Shown piece after piece: positions 27,101 through 34,094 of a stretch of DNA of 47,071 bases; position 1 is the stretch's first letter, and each line of letters begins with the position of its first letter. The notes beneath the pieces are model-generated. The model searched no databases. It was not told the origin of the DNA and was given only the letters and a program-made list of their open reading frames with translations. The DNA is from Firmicutes bacterium UBA5388 (GTDB taxonomy: Bacteria; Bacillota; UBA4882; UBA10575), in assembly GCA_002409975.1 (NCBI GenBank), contig DHOO01000072.1, positions 1 through 47,071 on the forward strand, given 5' to 3'. The position numbers were made by a program, and so were the translations under genes.

Positions 27101-27141
27101 TTTGGGGGAAGGAGGCCAAAGTGGAAAATGAAGCTGAATGA
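24109..27141 (+). CDS. addB: AddB-like subunit of helicase-exonuclease (PD-(D/E)XK nuclease)
   Basis: A 1010-residue AddB-like protein, somewhat shorter than the B. subtilis protein (about 1166). The C-terminal nuclease domain shows GKIDRVD, IIYDYKSG and QLPLYL. It is bracketed by Cys: one in AACPFAFFCRRW and three in CPQEQCSSYCEFRTIC, the layout of an iron-sulfur nuclease staple. The N-terminus (residues 1-50, LVFLFPTQAIMEF) has no Walker A, unlike the GxxGxGKT of Bacillus AddB. With AddA it would process DNA double-strand ends for recombination. The start is TTG 24109 or ATG 24112. It overlaps addA by 14 bases. Confidence 0.88.
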   Translation: MMKIIRHPFLYKDPVGFVKDWIWAQWKKTGGSKLVFLFPTQAIMEFWEEQLLPVLGSWGGARFLLVDGLVREIINETRPGIIDFPPGSGSLFLRLFTEELIALEKIKYLSAAIPSPSLYSSMREELLLLKRAGIDPVAFANLAADGSQALKDLSFLYEGYQQFMEEHKLADAEEKIRLATIDVVKSSWLRTIEHLYVLGFTDFTAQQEDLLRKISKTTRVTIVFDHSIADRKGLFPPALKGGGVRDELVIPSKVRKTPTLLGYLQTTLWTEKPALAPPGVDSSIRLIKAKGGWRREIAYLAQEIKRVLTIDPNLSPDQIGVVTPYPLGTVHQIFAAQALPVTTRINQPLIEQPAARALLQPFQVVLTDFSWLEMIKYLRWGGISTKKELYAMVPPSTLEGWKGELANTFLAHEEAGHKVNGLLELLTKIASEGTLQEYLEVCLQWVTHPLLLTGFLPNSLTPEPYLKERFFQTSLLGKIKGLIENTRDSIFGFSRKKMSLKDFYLILEFLLGMETVQQPTSWENGIRLLSPQDARGISFKHTFFAGLNEGVFPRIKPEGWLLREEEIKHWPVEGLLPKNVDQLSMERLLFYYVINTPQEKLILSYCETDQEGQPLNPSSFLEDLVTLLPTLKEELQVARYKGFFLKQPATKKDLKREIADKIALERERRTGKLLTTGVMGEKEQKILTSSFTREPMSVSALEEYAACPFAFFCRRWLQLETLLEPEVLPNRLEEGSIYHQVLKEFFSGHRGEVLRRSLLGKYLEEIRALALKHYPEAHESAPILHRNFLELGRENFILRLEKVIKEEVEWAEKTDGRFTARYLELGFGGIKKEADQESTEWPLVLTEETTTRTTLPLHLWGKIDRVDTDTNGRFIIYDYKSGNPPLFKQIQEGKLLQLPLYLLAVIRLILPTREPVGAAYYSLNKTNRLRGIWRQVALDFGIKIRGALDDGAWEDLIANSTRQALQYYRGILRGDFPFCPQEQCSSYCEFRTICRRTIWGKEAKVENEAE

Positions 27142-30100
27142 ACGGCAAAAAGAAGCGGTCATCAAGTTTGATACTGATTTATTGGTGATGGCTGGCGCCG
27201 GTACAGGCAAAACCGGAGTTTTAACCCATAAATATATGTATCTATTAAAAACAAAAAAATGCGAGGTCCCACAGATCGTAGCGGTTACTTTTACGCGAAA
27301 AGCAGCAGATGAGATGCGAGCGAGGATTAGAGAACAACTCAAAAACGAATATCGGATTAGCTCGGGAAAAGAACAAGAGTTCTGGTCCAGACAACAGGAG
27401 CTGTTAGAGGTTTCCTCACACATTACTACCATCCATGGTCTCTGTTTTTCGATTCTCACCCAACATCCGGTAGAGGCGGGGATTGATCCGCAAGTAACGG
27501 TCTTAGATGAAGGGGAAGAGTATCTTTTAAAAGCCAAGGCGGCTAAGAATGCACTGAGCGCTCTGCTAACAGGGGACGAAGCAAAATCCATGTTGCAGGT
27601 AATACTATCTTTAGGTTCAAATTTTTTTCTGGAGAATCTAACCGGTTTATACTCAGCTTTGAGAGATGCCGGGGAAGAAATAGAAACACGGAGCGCTAGG
27701 GGGGAAGCGACTAGAAATGAAACGGATTTAGAAGAGTTAAAATCCAAATTATTTAGCGAGATTGAACTGCTTAAGAATAAAGCCTGCGATTTAAAGTTGA
27801 CTTCCCGGGCGGAGCAGTTGTTGTCAGATTTTTTTAGCCGTTGGACAGAGCTGAAAGCAGAGGTGGTGAGGGCGGAATCTTTAGTAGGAAATGGCCTTGA
27901 GGCGATGGAGGATATTCTTTCCTACCTTCCTAAAAACCTTAACCAACAGCTGAAGCCGGAGCTTGAACGAGTGCATGGGATTATTGCCTTCATAAAAACC
28001 GCTTTAGCTACTAAGGAAGCGGCTGCTCAAAAGCCAGTGCTCATGAAGTATCTTCGTCTTTTTGATCAAGAGTATACAGAGATTAAAAGGGCTGAAGGGA
28101 AGGTTGACTTTACTGATCAACAGTTTTTAGTCAGGAAGTTGTTAAGAGAATATCCACGGATTAGAGAAGAATATAAAAATAGATTTTATTATTTAATGGT
28201 AGATGAATTTCAGGATACTAATAGTCTTCAGTGGGAGATTATTCGATTGCTATCAGGGGAGGGTTATCAAGGAGGACGCTTGTTTCTGGTCGGCGATCTT
28301 AAGCAGTCAATTTATCGGTTTCGTGGCGCAGAAGTGGAAATCATGACCAAGTTAGCTGAAACTTATCCTAATGCTCATGGACAAGTCTTAGTCTTGGATC
28401 AAAATTATCGTACAAAACCGCAAGTAGCGGCAGTCATCAATGAAGTTTGCCACACTATTTTTGCGACCGAGGATTTTCCATACCATCCTTTATTGCCGGT
28501 AGAATCAACCCCAGCTAGTTTGGGAGGGGCTGGAGCCGAAATTTTACTGGCCGCAGATCATGAACCAATGATGTTGGCTGCCAGGTTAAAAAACATGGTG
28601 GATCATGCTGAAGTAATGGTCAGAGAAGCCGGGGGCGCCAGACCAGTTCAATATCGGGATCTTGCGCTTCTTTTTCGGGCTAGAACTAATATAAAACTGT
28701 TTGAAGAAGCTTTTATTACTTACAGAATACCATACATTGTTAATGCAGGGACAGGTTTTTATGCTCGCCAAGAGATTCAAGATCAGCTTAACCTAGTTCG
28801 TCTGGTAGAGTGTAAAGATGATGCTCTGGCTTTGGCGGGAGTTTTACGTTCTCCTTTTTGCCAGCTTTCCGATGCTGCGCTGTTTTGGTTAGGCTACCCT
28901 GACGGTTTAACTCAGGGATTTTTCAAGGAGAAGGGATTTCCGCATTTTTCTTCGGAGATCTCTCTGCAGGAAAAAGCAAGAATTGCTCGCCTTCATAATC
29001 TTCTAGAGTTATTGGTCAAGAATGCGCACTTGTTATCAATTCCTACTTTACTGCGGATTGCTTGGGAAGAGACCGGTTATTTAGAGACCGTTGCTGCCCT
29101 GCCTGGAGGAGAACGTTCTCTAGCTAACTTAGAAAAACTGATGTTGCGCGCCGAAGAGTTTGCGGCCAAAGGTTATTCGGAAGTTGGGGAGTTTGGGGAT
29201 TTTCTCCGTCACCTTTCTGCTTTGGAAGTTAGAGAAGGAGAGGCTTCTGTTTCCAATGAACAAGGAAATGTTGTACAAATGATGACGGTCCACGCTGCTA
29301 AAGGCTTAGAATTTCCTGTTGTCGTCTTGCCGGAGCTGGAACGGAAATTTAGTCTGATACGGCGTTCTCCGGTAACTTTCCATAAAAACTGGGGTGTGGT
29401 TCATAAAGTAAGAGATCAAGAGGGGAAATGGCTGGATACGGATCTTACTTTAAAAGCAAAAGCTACCGAAGAACGGGCGGAAATTTCTGAACTAAAAAGG
29501 CTGTTTTATGTAGGGATGACTAGAGCTCGGGATTATCTTTTATTTTCTGGAAAAGAAAAAGAGGTAATGTCAACCTGTATTGATCAGGGAGATTCTTGGC
29601 TAGATTGGTTGGTTCAAATATTACCGGGGATGACGGAGAAAAAGGAAGAGCTGCTTTCTATTGGAGAAGGGCGCATTAAGGTAACTCGAGAAGTATCATT
29701 ACCTTCAGTCAGTGAGCAGCTTGGTAAGGGAGAGGAAACAGTTGAAAGTGAGATTGCCTCTACTCTAGAATTACCGCTTTTAACTAGAAAATTAACAACC
29801 AGAAGGTTATCACTAACCCCCCTTTTAACTTTCCAAGAATGTCCGCGTCGTTTTTTTTGGGAACACCGTTTAGGCAGTGATCCGCATTTAGCCTCGATCC
29901 ACACTAGCGAAAATCAAGTTGGAGGTAACTACAGCGTTATTTTAGGTGAAGTTTTTCATCGGGTTATCTCCGGCTCTTCTCATGGAAAAGAGTTTGAAGA
30001 AACTGATTGGGTAGGATGGTTTCAAAGGTTCTCCCACCAGGAACAGGTAGAAGCTTTAGCGCACTTAAAGGTAATGAGAGAGAATTATTTACGAAGCTCC

Positions 30101-30544
30101 TTTTTCCCCCAAGCAGAAGTTAGAGTCGAGAATGAGTATCCTTTCCTGCTGGATCTGAAAGGAGTAGTGATTAAGGGAATAATTGACCGGATCCTCTTCT
30201 ATCCAGATGGAAGTTTTGTTGTTGTCGATTTTAAAACTAACCGCCAGGTGCCAAAACCCGGGAAAATTCTTGATCGTTATTTTTTCCAGGTTTATCTTTA
30301 CTCCTTAGCGTTAAGAGAAATCCATGGATGCTTACCGACAGAGGCTTGGATTTATTTCGTCCGTCCCGATATTAAAGTTCCTTGTTCGTTAAATGAAAGA
30401 AACTTAGTCGCAACCGAGAAAAAGATTCTTGAGGATGTTGAGTATATTACCGAACACGACCTTCCTGCAGATCATCCACCCGGAGAAAACTGCGAATTTT
30501 GTCCGTTTACTTTCTGGTGTAAAGAATCCTTTTCCTCCTCATAG
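27128..30544 (+). CDS. addA: AddA-like helicase-nuclease subunit
   Basis: A 1138-residue UvrD-type helicase with C-terminal nuclease. Motifs in order: NERQKEAV (Q motif), AGAGTGKT (Walker A), VDEFQDT (Walker B), GDLKQSIYRFRGA (III), LDQNYRTKP (IV), MTVHAAKGLEFPVVVLPEL (V), YVGMTRARD (VI). The nuclease core is KGIIDRI and VVVDFKTNRQ. Cys residues in FQECPRRFF and NCEFCPFTFWC give a possible four-Cys cluster site not found in Bacillus AddA. The ATG at 27128 is chosen, with GGAAGGAGG upstream; the frame is open to 27071 inside addB. Its 3' end overlaps folE2 on the other strand by 73 bases. Confidence 0.93.
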   Translation: MKLNERQKEAVIKFDTDLLVMAGAGTGKTGVLTHKYMYLLKTKKCEVPQIVAVTFTRKAADEMRARIREQLKNEYRISSGKEQEFWSRQQELLEVSSHITTIHGLCFSILTQHPVEAGIDPQVTVLDEGEEYLLKAKAAKNALSALLTGDEAKSMLQVILSLGSNFFLENLTGLYSALRDAGEEIETRSARGEATRNETDLEELKSKLFSEIELLKNKACDLKLTSRAEQLLSDFFSRWTELKAEVVRAESLVGNGLEAMEDILSYLPKNLNQQLKPELERVHGIIAFIKTALATKEAAAQKPVLMKYLRLFDQEYTEIKRAEGKVDFTDQQFLVRKLLREYPRIREEYKNRFYYLMVDEFQDTNSLQWEIIRLLSGEGYQGGRLFLVGDLKQSIYRFRGAEVEIMTKLAETYPNAHGQVLVLDQNYRTKPQVAAVINEVCHTIFATEDFPYHPLLPVESTPASLGGAGAEILLAADHEPMMLAARLKNMVDHAEVMVREAGGARPVQYRDLALLFRARTNIKLFEEAFITYRIPYIVNAGTGFYARQEIQDQLNLVRLVECKDDALALAGVLRSPFCQLSDAALFWLGYPDGLTQGFFKEKGFPHFSSEISLQEKARIARLHNLLELLVKNAHLLSIPTLLRIAWEETGYLETVAALPGGERSLANLEKLMLRAEEFAAKGYSEVGEFGDFLRHLSALEVREGEASVSNEQGNVVQMMTVHAAKGLEFPVVVLPELERKFSLIRRSPVTFHKNWGVVHKVRDQEGKWLDTDLTLKAKATEERAEISELKRLFYVGMTRARDYLLFSGKEKEVMSTCIDQGDSWLDWLVQILPGMTEKKEELLSIGEGRIKVTREVSLPSVSEQLGKGEETVESEIASTLELPLLTRKLTTRRLSLTPLLTFQECPRRFFWEHRLGSDPHLASIHTSENQVGGNYSVILGEVFHRVISGSSHGKEFEETDWVGWFQRFSHQEQVEALAHLKVMRENYLRSSFFPQAEVRVENEYPFLLDLKGVVIKGIIDRILFYPDGSFVVVDFKTNRQVPKPGKILDRYFFQVYLYSLALREIHGCLPTEAWIYFVRPDIKVPCSLNERNLVATEKKILEDVEYITEHDLPADHPPGENCEFCPFTFWCKESFSSS

Positions 30545-31305
30545 TAAGCAAAGGCGCTATGGTTATGAATGGATTCGAAACTTTCCACTTCTAGACGGAA
30601 CCAAGCTATTTTTTCCTTTTGACGTAAAGCCAAAACCGAATCTCTTAGGATATCCTCGACGAATTTAGGGTTATTGTAGGCTTCTTCGGTTACAAATTTC
30701 TCATCCTCCCTTTTGAGAACTGGATAAACACAGGAACTACCTTGTGCTTGAAGAAGGGGCACTAACTCTTCAATCCATAGATACTTACCTGGAAGGCATT
30801 TTACTGCCGCTTTGATTACAGCGCGCTGATTATGAGCGCCATAGCGGGAAATTGCTTTACTGCAGGGGCAGAGAGAGACGATGGGGATCTCGACGGTCAA
30901 GCGAAAATCATATCCTTTTTCCGAGAGACGTCCCCAAAACTGACAAGGATAATCCAGTGGCGAGTTCCATCCGCTAACCGGCGCCGTTACTGGGATAAAA
31001 TAGCGAAAATCCATGGAAATATCCGCGGAAGAAGCTTTTAGTCTCCTCCTAATCTCAGTCAGCATGATTTTTAATTCCCGGCCCGAGATTGGTTTTTGAA
31101 CCCATTCAACCAATACTTCCATAAAACGGCTCATATGTGTTCCTTTGTACTGCTGAGGAAGGTTGGCGGCAGCGGTGATCTTTCCTAGCAACTGTTGAAA
31201 AGAACCATCTTTGGTCGCAATTAGGACCGGAAGGTGAACCTCTTTTACTCCTACCCGTTGAATATCAATTCCCCGCTTATCCACGGTATTCTGGATATCC
31301 TCCAT
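30472..31305 (-). CDS. folE2: GTP cyclohydrolase I type IB (FolE2)
   Basis: A protein of about 277 residues. FolE2 makes 7,8-dihydroneopterin triphosphate from GTP for folate, using metals other than zinc. Signatures are THMSRFMEVL, the active-site Cys in SLCPCSKAISRYGAHNQR, and the C-terminal FESIHNHSAFAYYE. The ATG at 31305 (MEDIQNTVDKRGI) has GCAGGGAT upstream; a longer frame to 31395 has no ribosome-binding site. The 3' end runs 73 bases into addA on the other strand, adding about 20 C-terminal residues beyond the conserved core. It supplies the pathway of folP and folK located 4 kb away. Confidence 0.94.
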   Translation of the reverse strand: MEDIQNTVDKRGIDIQRVGVKEVHLPVLIATKDGSFQQLLGKITAAANLPQQYKGTHMSRFMEVLVEWVQKPISGRELKIMLTEIRRRLKASSADISMDFRYFIPVTAPVSGWNSPLDYPCQFWGRLSEKGYDFRLTVEIPIVSLCPCSKAISRYGAHNQRAVIKAAVKCLPGKYLWIEELVPLLQAQGSSCVYPVLKREDEKFVTEEAYNNPKFVEDILRDSVLALRQKEKIAWFRLEVESFESIHNHSAFAYYEEEKDSLHQKVNGQNSQFSPGG

Positions 31306-31499
31306 TTCAATCCCTGCTTTCTGAGATAAATATTTTGTTAAGAAGTCGTATAATATGGTTTGCCCACAAAAAGCAAAAATTCCATTCACGCTCATTTTTA
31401 TGACTTTCCAAAGCTCTATTTTGGTCGAAATACGACGCTTTTTCTGGTCTAATCATATTAACCATAAATATACTCGAGGTCTTCTGTATATTCGTCATC

Positions 31500-31523
31500 A
31501 GAGGAGCAAGCTTCCTCTTTTTT
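31500..31523 (+). terminator. Intrinsic terminator, plus strand
   Basis: AGAGGAG (31500-31506) pairs with TTCCTCT (31512-31518) around CAAGC, followed by T6. The only plus-strand genes upstream are addB-addA, about 950 bases earlier, so it could end read-through transcription across folE2. Confidence 0.6.
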
Positions 31524-31552
31524 AACCCGCTGTTTTCCTTATAATTTTTAAG

Positions 31553-31624
31553 TAGTCGCTCACGCTGGCTACCGCCCGCGCACATGAAATAATGAAAATT
31601 CAAAGCCAGGCGCCTCGACAAGCA
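31553..31624 (-). repeat. Dispersed element, inner module in inverted orientation (copy E1)
   Basis: Read on the minus strand: CTTGTCGAGGCGCCTGGCT, then TTTTCATTATTTCATG, then GGCGGTAGCCAGCGTGAGC and GACTAC. It has perfect CTGGCT/AGCCAG arms and GTAG/CTAC arms around GC-GTGA-GC. No clear terminal repeats accompany it. It lies upstream of folE2, in the same orientation as that gene. Confidence 0.75.
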
Positions 31625-31636
31625 AGTTGTTCATGC

Positions 31637-31678
31637 CGCCTACCGACAGTATTACAAAGTAATGTAAATCATAGGCGG
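31637..31678. repeat. Intergenic hairpin
   Basis: CCGCCTA (31637-31643) pairs with TAGGCGG (31672-31678). Inside, TATTAC and GTAATG form a second short stem around AAA. It has no T-tract, so it is not an intrinsic terminator. It lies between two copies of the dispersed element and may be a decayed part of one. Confidence 0.5.
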
Positions 31679-31722
31679 GTGAATCAACTAGAGCTATTTT
31701 CTGGGCAGTCTTTCACGATCTA

Positions 31723-31873
31723 GGGAATTGCATAATTTAATTATTGGTAGTCATTAACGTTAACTACCGCTTGGCCCGAGCAAAAAAATAAGATAAAAGT
31801 TAACGTTGATCGACAAGTCTCGAAGTGTTTTCTAGGTTGGTCAAATAAAGCTTAAGGTTAATTATGCAATTCC
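31723..31873 (+). repeat. Dispersed MITE-like element, copy E2 (complete, perfect ends)
   Basis: GGAATTGCATAATT (31724-31737) and AATTATGCAATTCC (31860-31873) are perfect 14-bp inverted repeats, and GGTCAAATAAAGCTTAAGG extends the right arm. The interior differs from other copies: ATTAACGTTAACT (31753-31765) pairs with AGTTAACGTTGAT (31798-31810). It lacks the inner module. It sits about 80 bases before the dacF start. Confidence 0.85.
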
Positions 31874-31955
31874 TGAAGATAAAAAAGGCTATATGAATAA
31901 TGCTTGTTTCTTTTGCAAAAACTTTTAATGACGGGAAAACTAAGGAGGAAGTATA

Positions 31956-33119
31956 ATGCAGAAAATAGTAATAGCTCTTGTAATCTTTTCCTTATTATTT
32001 TGTTCGCTGGGAGTAGGAGTAACGCAGGCAGCCCTGCCATTTGCTATAAAATCTGAATCTGTGATTCTAATGGAATCAAGCAGTGGAGAGATCTTGGTTA
32101 ATAAAGATGGTGATAAAAATTTGCCTCCAGCTAGTGTAACCAAGATGATGGTCATGCTATTAGTAATGGAGGCGATTGAAACTGGTAAGATCAAACTTAA
32201 TGATAAGATAATTGCTAGCCCTGAAGCTTGCCGGATGGGAGGTTCTCAGATTTGGTTGGAACCAGGTGAGGAAATGACGGTTGATGAATTAATGAAAGCC
32301 GTAGGAATCGTATCAGCAAACGATGCCAGTGTCGCTTTGGCTGAATATATTTCTGGCTCCCATGAAGAGTTTGTCAAATTAATGAATAAGCGGGCGCAAG
32401 AACTTGGTTTAAAAAACACCAATTATGTAAATGCTACAGGACTAAAACCGGATGGGGGTAGTCAGGGGAATATAACTTCCGCTTATGATCAGGCTATTTT
32501 AGCTAAAGAACTGCTAAAACACCCGGGAGTTTTAAAATGGACAGGAACTTGGATCGATAGTCTGCGCGGGGGAGAATCATTTCTTAGAAACACTAATAAC
32601 CTGGTTCGTTTTTATGAAGGGTGCGATGGCTTAAAGACCGGATTTACAGCCGAGGCTGGTTATTGCCTGGTCGGCACCGCCCAAAGAAATGGGGTGCGAA
32701 TGATTGCGGTAGTGATGAAGGCGCCAACTTCAAATGTGCGCAATAATGAAATAAGTAAACTTTTTAACTTCGGTTTTAGTCAGTTCAAAGCTATTAAATT
32801 ACTAAATAGTGGGCAAATTTTAGGAAAGACAAAAGTGATGAAAGGTGAGAGTAGTGAGGTTAACCTCGTAATTCCCCAAGATCTCTTGGTGGTGCTGAAA
32901 AAGGAAATTGAAGGTTCGCCAGAAGTGTTGATTAATATTCCTCCAAAAGTAAGAGCTCCCTTAGCTAAGGGAACTCCTGTGGGAGAGGTTTTGGTTAAGG
33001 TAGATGGAGAAACTAAGGTGACAGTAAACCTGGTAACTGAGACGATGGTTAAAGAAAGTGGTTTTTTCCGATTTCTTTTCCAAATTACTAAAAAAGTTTT
33101 TGAAGGATTTTTTAAATAA
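31956..33119 (+). CDS. dacF: D-alanyl-D-alanine carboxypeptidase (DacF-like, S11)
   Basis: A 387-residue low-molecular-weight penicillin-binding protein. An N-terminal signal peptide (residues 1-25, ending TQA-A) exports it. Catalytic motifs: SVTK (S60 to K63 in PPASVTKMM), SAN in VSANDAS, and KTG in LKTGFT. A C-terminal beta-rich domain and an amphipathic tail ending FFRFLFQITKKVFEGFFK probably anchor it at the membrane. It trims pentapeptide stems of peptidoglycan. Its position before spoIIAA matches dacF-spoIIA in Bacillus, suggesting a forespore role. The Shine-Dalgarno is AAGGAGGAAG. It ends at a terminator. Confidence 0.94.
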   Translation: MQKIVIALVIFSLLFCSLGVGVTQAALPFAIKSESVILMESSSGEILVNKDGDKNLPPASVTKMMVMLLVMEAIETGKIKLNDKIIASPEACRMGGSQIWLEPGEEMTVDELMKAVGIVSANDASVALAEYISGSHEEFVKLMNKRAQELGLKNTNYVNATGLKPDGGSQGNITSAYDQAILAKELLKHPGVLKWTGTWIDSLRGGESFLRNTNNLVRFYEGCDGLKTGFTAEAGYCLVGTAQRNGVRMIAVVMKAPTSNVRNNEISKLFNFGFSQFKAIKLLNSGQILGKTKVMKGESSEVNLVIPQDLLVVLKKEIEGSPEVLINIPPKVRAPLAKGTPVGEVLVKVDGETKVTVNLVTETMVKESGFFRFLFQITKKVFEGFFK

Positions 33120-33160
33120 ATCTTTTAAAGCTTAAGTCGAGATTACAAAAATTAATGATA

Positions 33161-33186
33161 GCCGCCACGAGGCGGTTTTTTATTTT
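33161..33186 (+). terminator. Intrinsic terminator of dacF
   Basis: GCCGCC-ACGA-GGCGGT hairpin (33161-33176) followed by T-rich sequence. It separates dacF transcription from the spoIIA operon. Confidence 0.85.
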
Positions 33187-33230
33187 TCTGGTTCTTTCAT
33201 TTGAATAATAATGACTACTTTTATTTGATG

Positions 33231-33257
33231 GCAGGAAAAGTTAGTTAAGTGCCGAAA
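33231..33257 (+). promoter_or_regulatory. Candidate sigma-H promoter of the spoIIA operon
   Basis: GCAGGAAAA (33231-33239) fits the -35 pattern RnAGGAwww. After an 11-base spacer, GCCGAAA (33251-33257) fits 6/7 of the -10 pattern RnnGAAT. B. subtilis spoIIA is driven by sigma-H from the equivalent position. The call is by eye and unscored. Confidence 0.5.
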
Positions 33258-33295
33258 AATATCCAATAGATCCAAAAATAAGGGGTGATCTCATT

Positions 33296-33634
33296 TTGAA
33301 TCTGGAATTAAAGCGGAACGGATCCACTCTCTTAGCTCAAGTTAGTGGCGAACTTGATCTTTCTACTTCGCCGGTTTTCCGTGAGCAAATTGAAACTGAG
33401 CTTGAACAGTATGGAAACATACAACATTTAATTTTGGATTTTACCGACACTAAGTTTGTTGATAGTTCAGGATTAGGGGCGATTCTTGGACGTTACAAAA
33501 CCATTTCCCAACGGGGAGGAAGATTAAGCGCAGTCAATGTTCCGCCTCATTTACAAAGGCTATTTGAACTTTCTGGTTTATTAAAAGTGATGACTATTTA
33601 TCCTTCCTTACAGGAAGCTCAGAATAAAATTTAA
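33296..33634 (+). CDS. spoIIAA: Anti-sigma-F factor antagonist
   Basis: A 112-residue STAS-domain protein. Dephosphorylated SpoIIAA binds SpoIIAB and frees sigma-F in the forespore. The phosphorylation site motif VDSSGLGAILGRYK is conserved, with Ser57/Ser58 in the place of B. subtilis Ser58. It starts at TTG (33296) after AAGGGGTGAT. It is the first gene of the three-gene operon; spoIIAB follows after 16 bases. Confidence 0.97.
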   Translation: MNLELKRNGSTLLAQVSGELDLSTSPVFREQIETELEQYGNIQHLILDFTDTKFVDSSGLGAILGRYKTISQRGGRLSAVNVPPHLQRLFELSGLLKVMTIYPSLQEAQNKI

Positions 33635-33650
33635 GGAGGCCAGCCAGGGA

Positions 33651-34094
33651 ATGAAGGAAAATTATTTAAATATTACCTTTCCCAGCTTACCTGAGAATGT
33701 AAGTCTTTCCCGGGTAATCGTCGCTTCTTTTGCCGCTCAGCTTGATTTTACCCTCAATGAGCTTGAAGAAATACGAGTCGCTACTTCTGAAGCAGTCTCT
33801 AATTGTGTAATTCATGCTTATCGAGAAACAAGGGGGGAGGTTCAGTTAGAATTAAAAATAGAAGATGGTGTTTTGAAGGTTAAGGTAATTGATGAAGGTT
33901 GTGGAATTGGCGATATCTCATTGGCTAAGACCCCTGCCTATTCAACAGACCCGGAAAGAATGGGTTTGGGACTTATTTTTATGGAATCCTTTATGGATGA
34001 AATGACGATCGAATCCAGTCCAAACCAAGGGACACAAATCTTGATGATAAAAAAACCGGAACGGAGCAGACTTAATAATGGAACCAGTCACTAA
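33651..34094 (+). CDS. spoIIAB: Anti-sigma-F factor, serine kinase
   Basis: A 147-residue GHKL-fold protein. It holds sigma-F inactive and phosphorylates SpoIIAA. The ATP-binding boxes are clear: EAVSNCVIHAY (N box), DEGCGI (G1 box) and GLGLIFMESF (G2 box). The Shine-Dalgarno is AAGGAGG, with longer-than-usual spacing (12 bases). The 3' end overlaps sigF by 17 bases, a coupling that would keep the amounts of anti-sigma factor and sigma factor linked. Confidence 0.97.
   Translation: MKENYLNITFPSLPENVSLSRVIVASFAAQLDFTLNELEEIRVATSEAVSNCVIHAYRETRGEVQLELKIEDGVLKVKVIDEGCGIGDISLAKTPAYSTDPERMGLGLIFMESFMDEMTIESSPNQGTQILMIKKPERSRLNNGTSH

Noticed and set aside
31306..31499. THF or preQ1 riboswitch in the folE2 leader
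   Set aside because: The leader lacks the conserved cores of either class as far as I can compare by eye.
31935..31956. GGGAAAACTA before dacF, a perfect match to a sigma-F -10 pattern
   Set aside because: It directly abuts the AAGGAGG ribosome-binding site, so a transcript starting there would lack it, and the -35 is poorly spaced.
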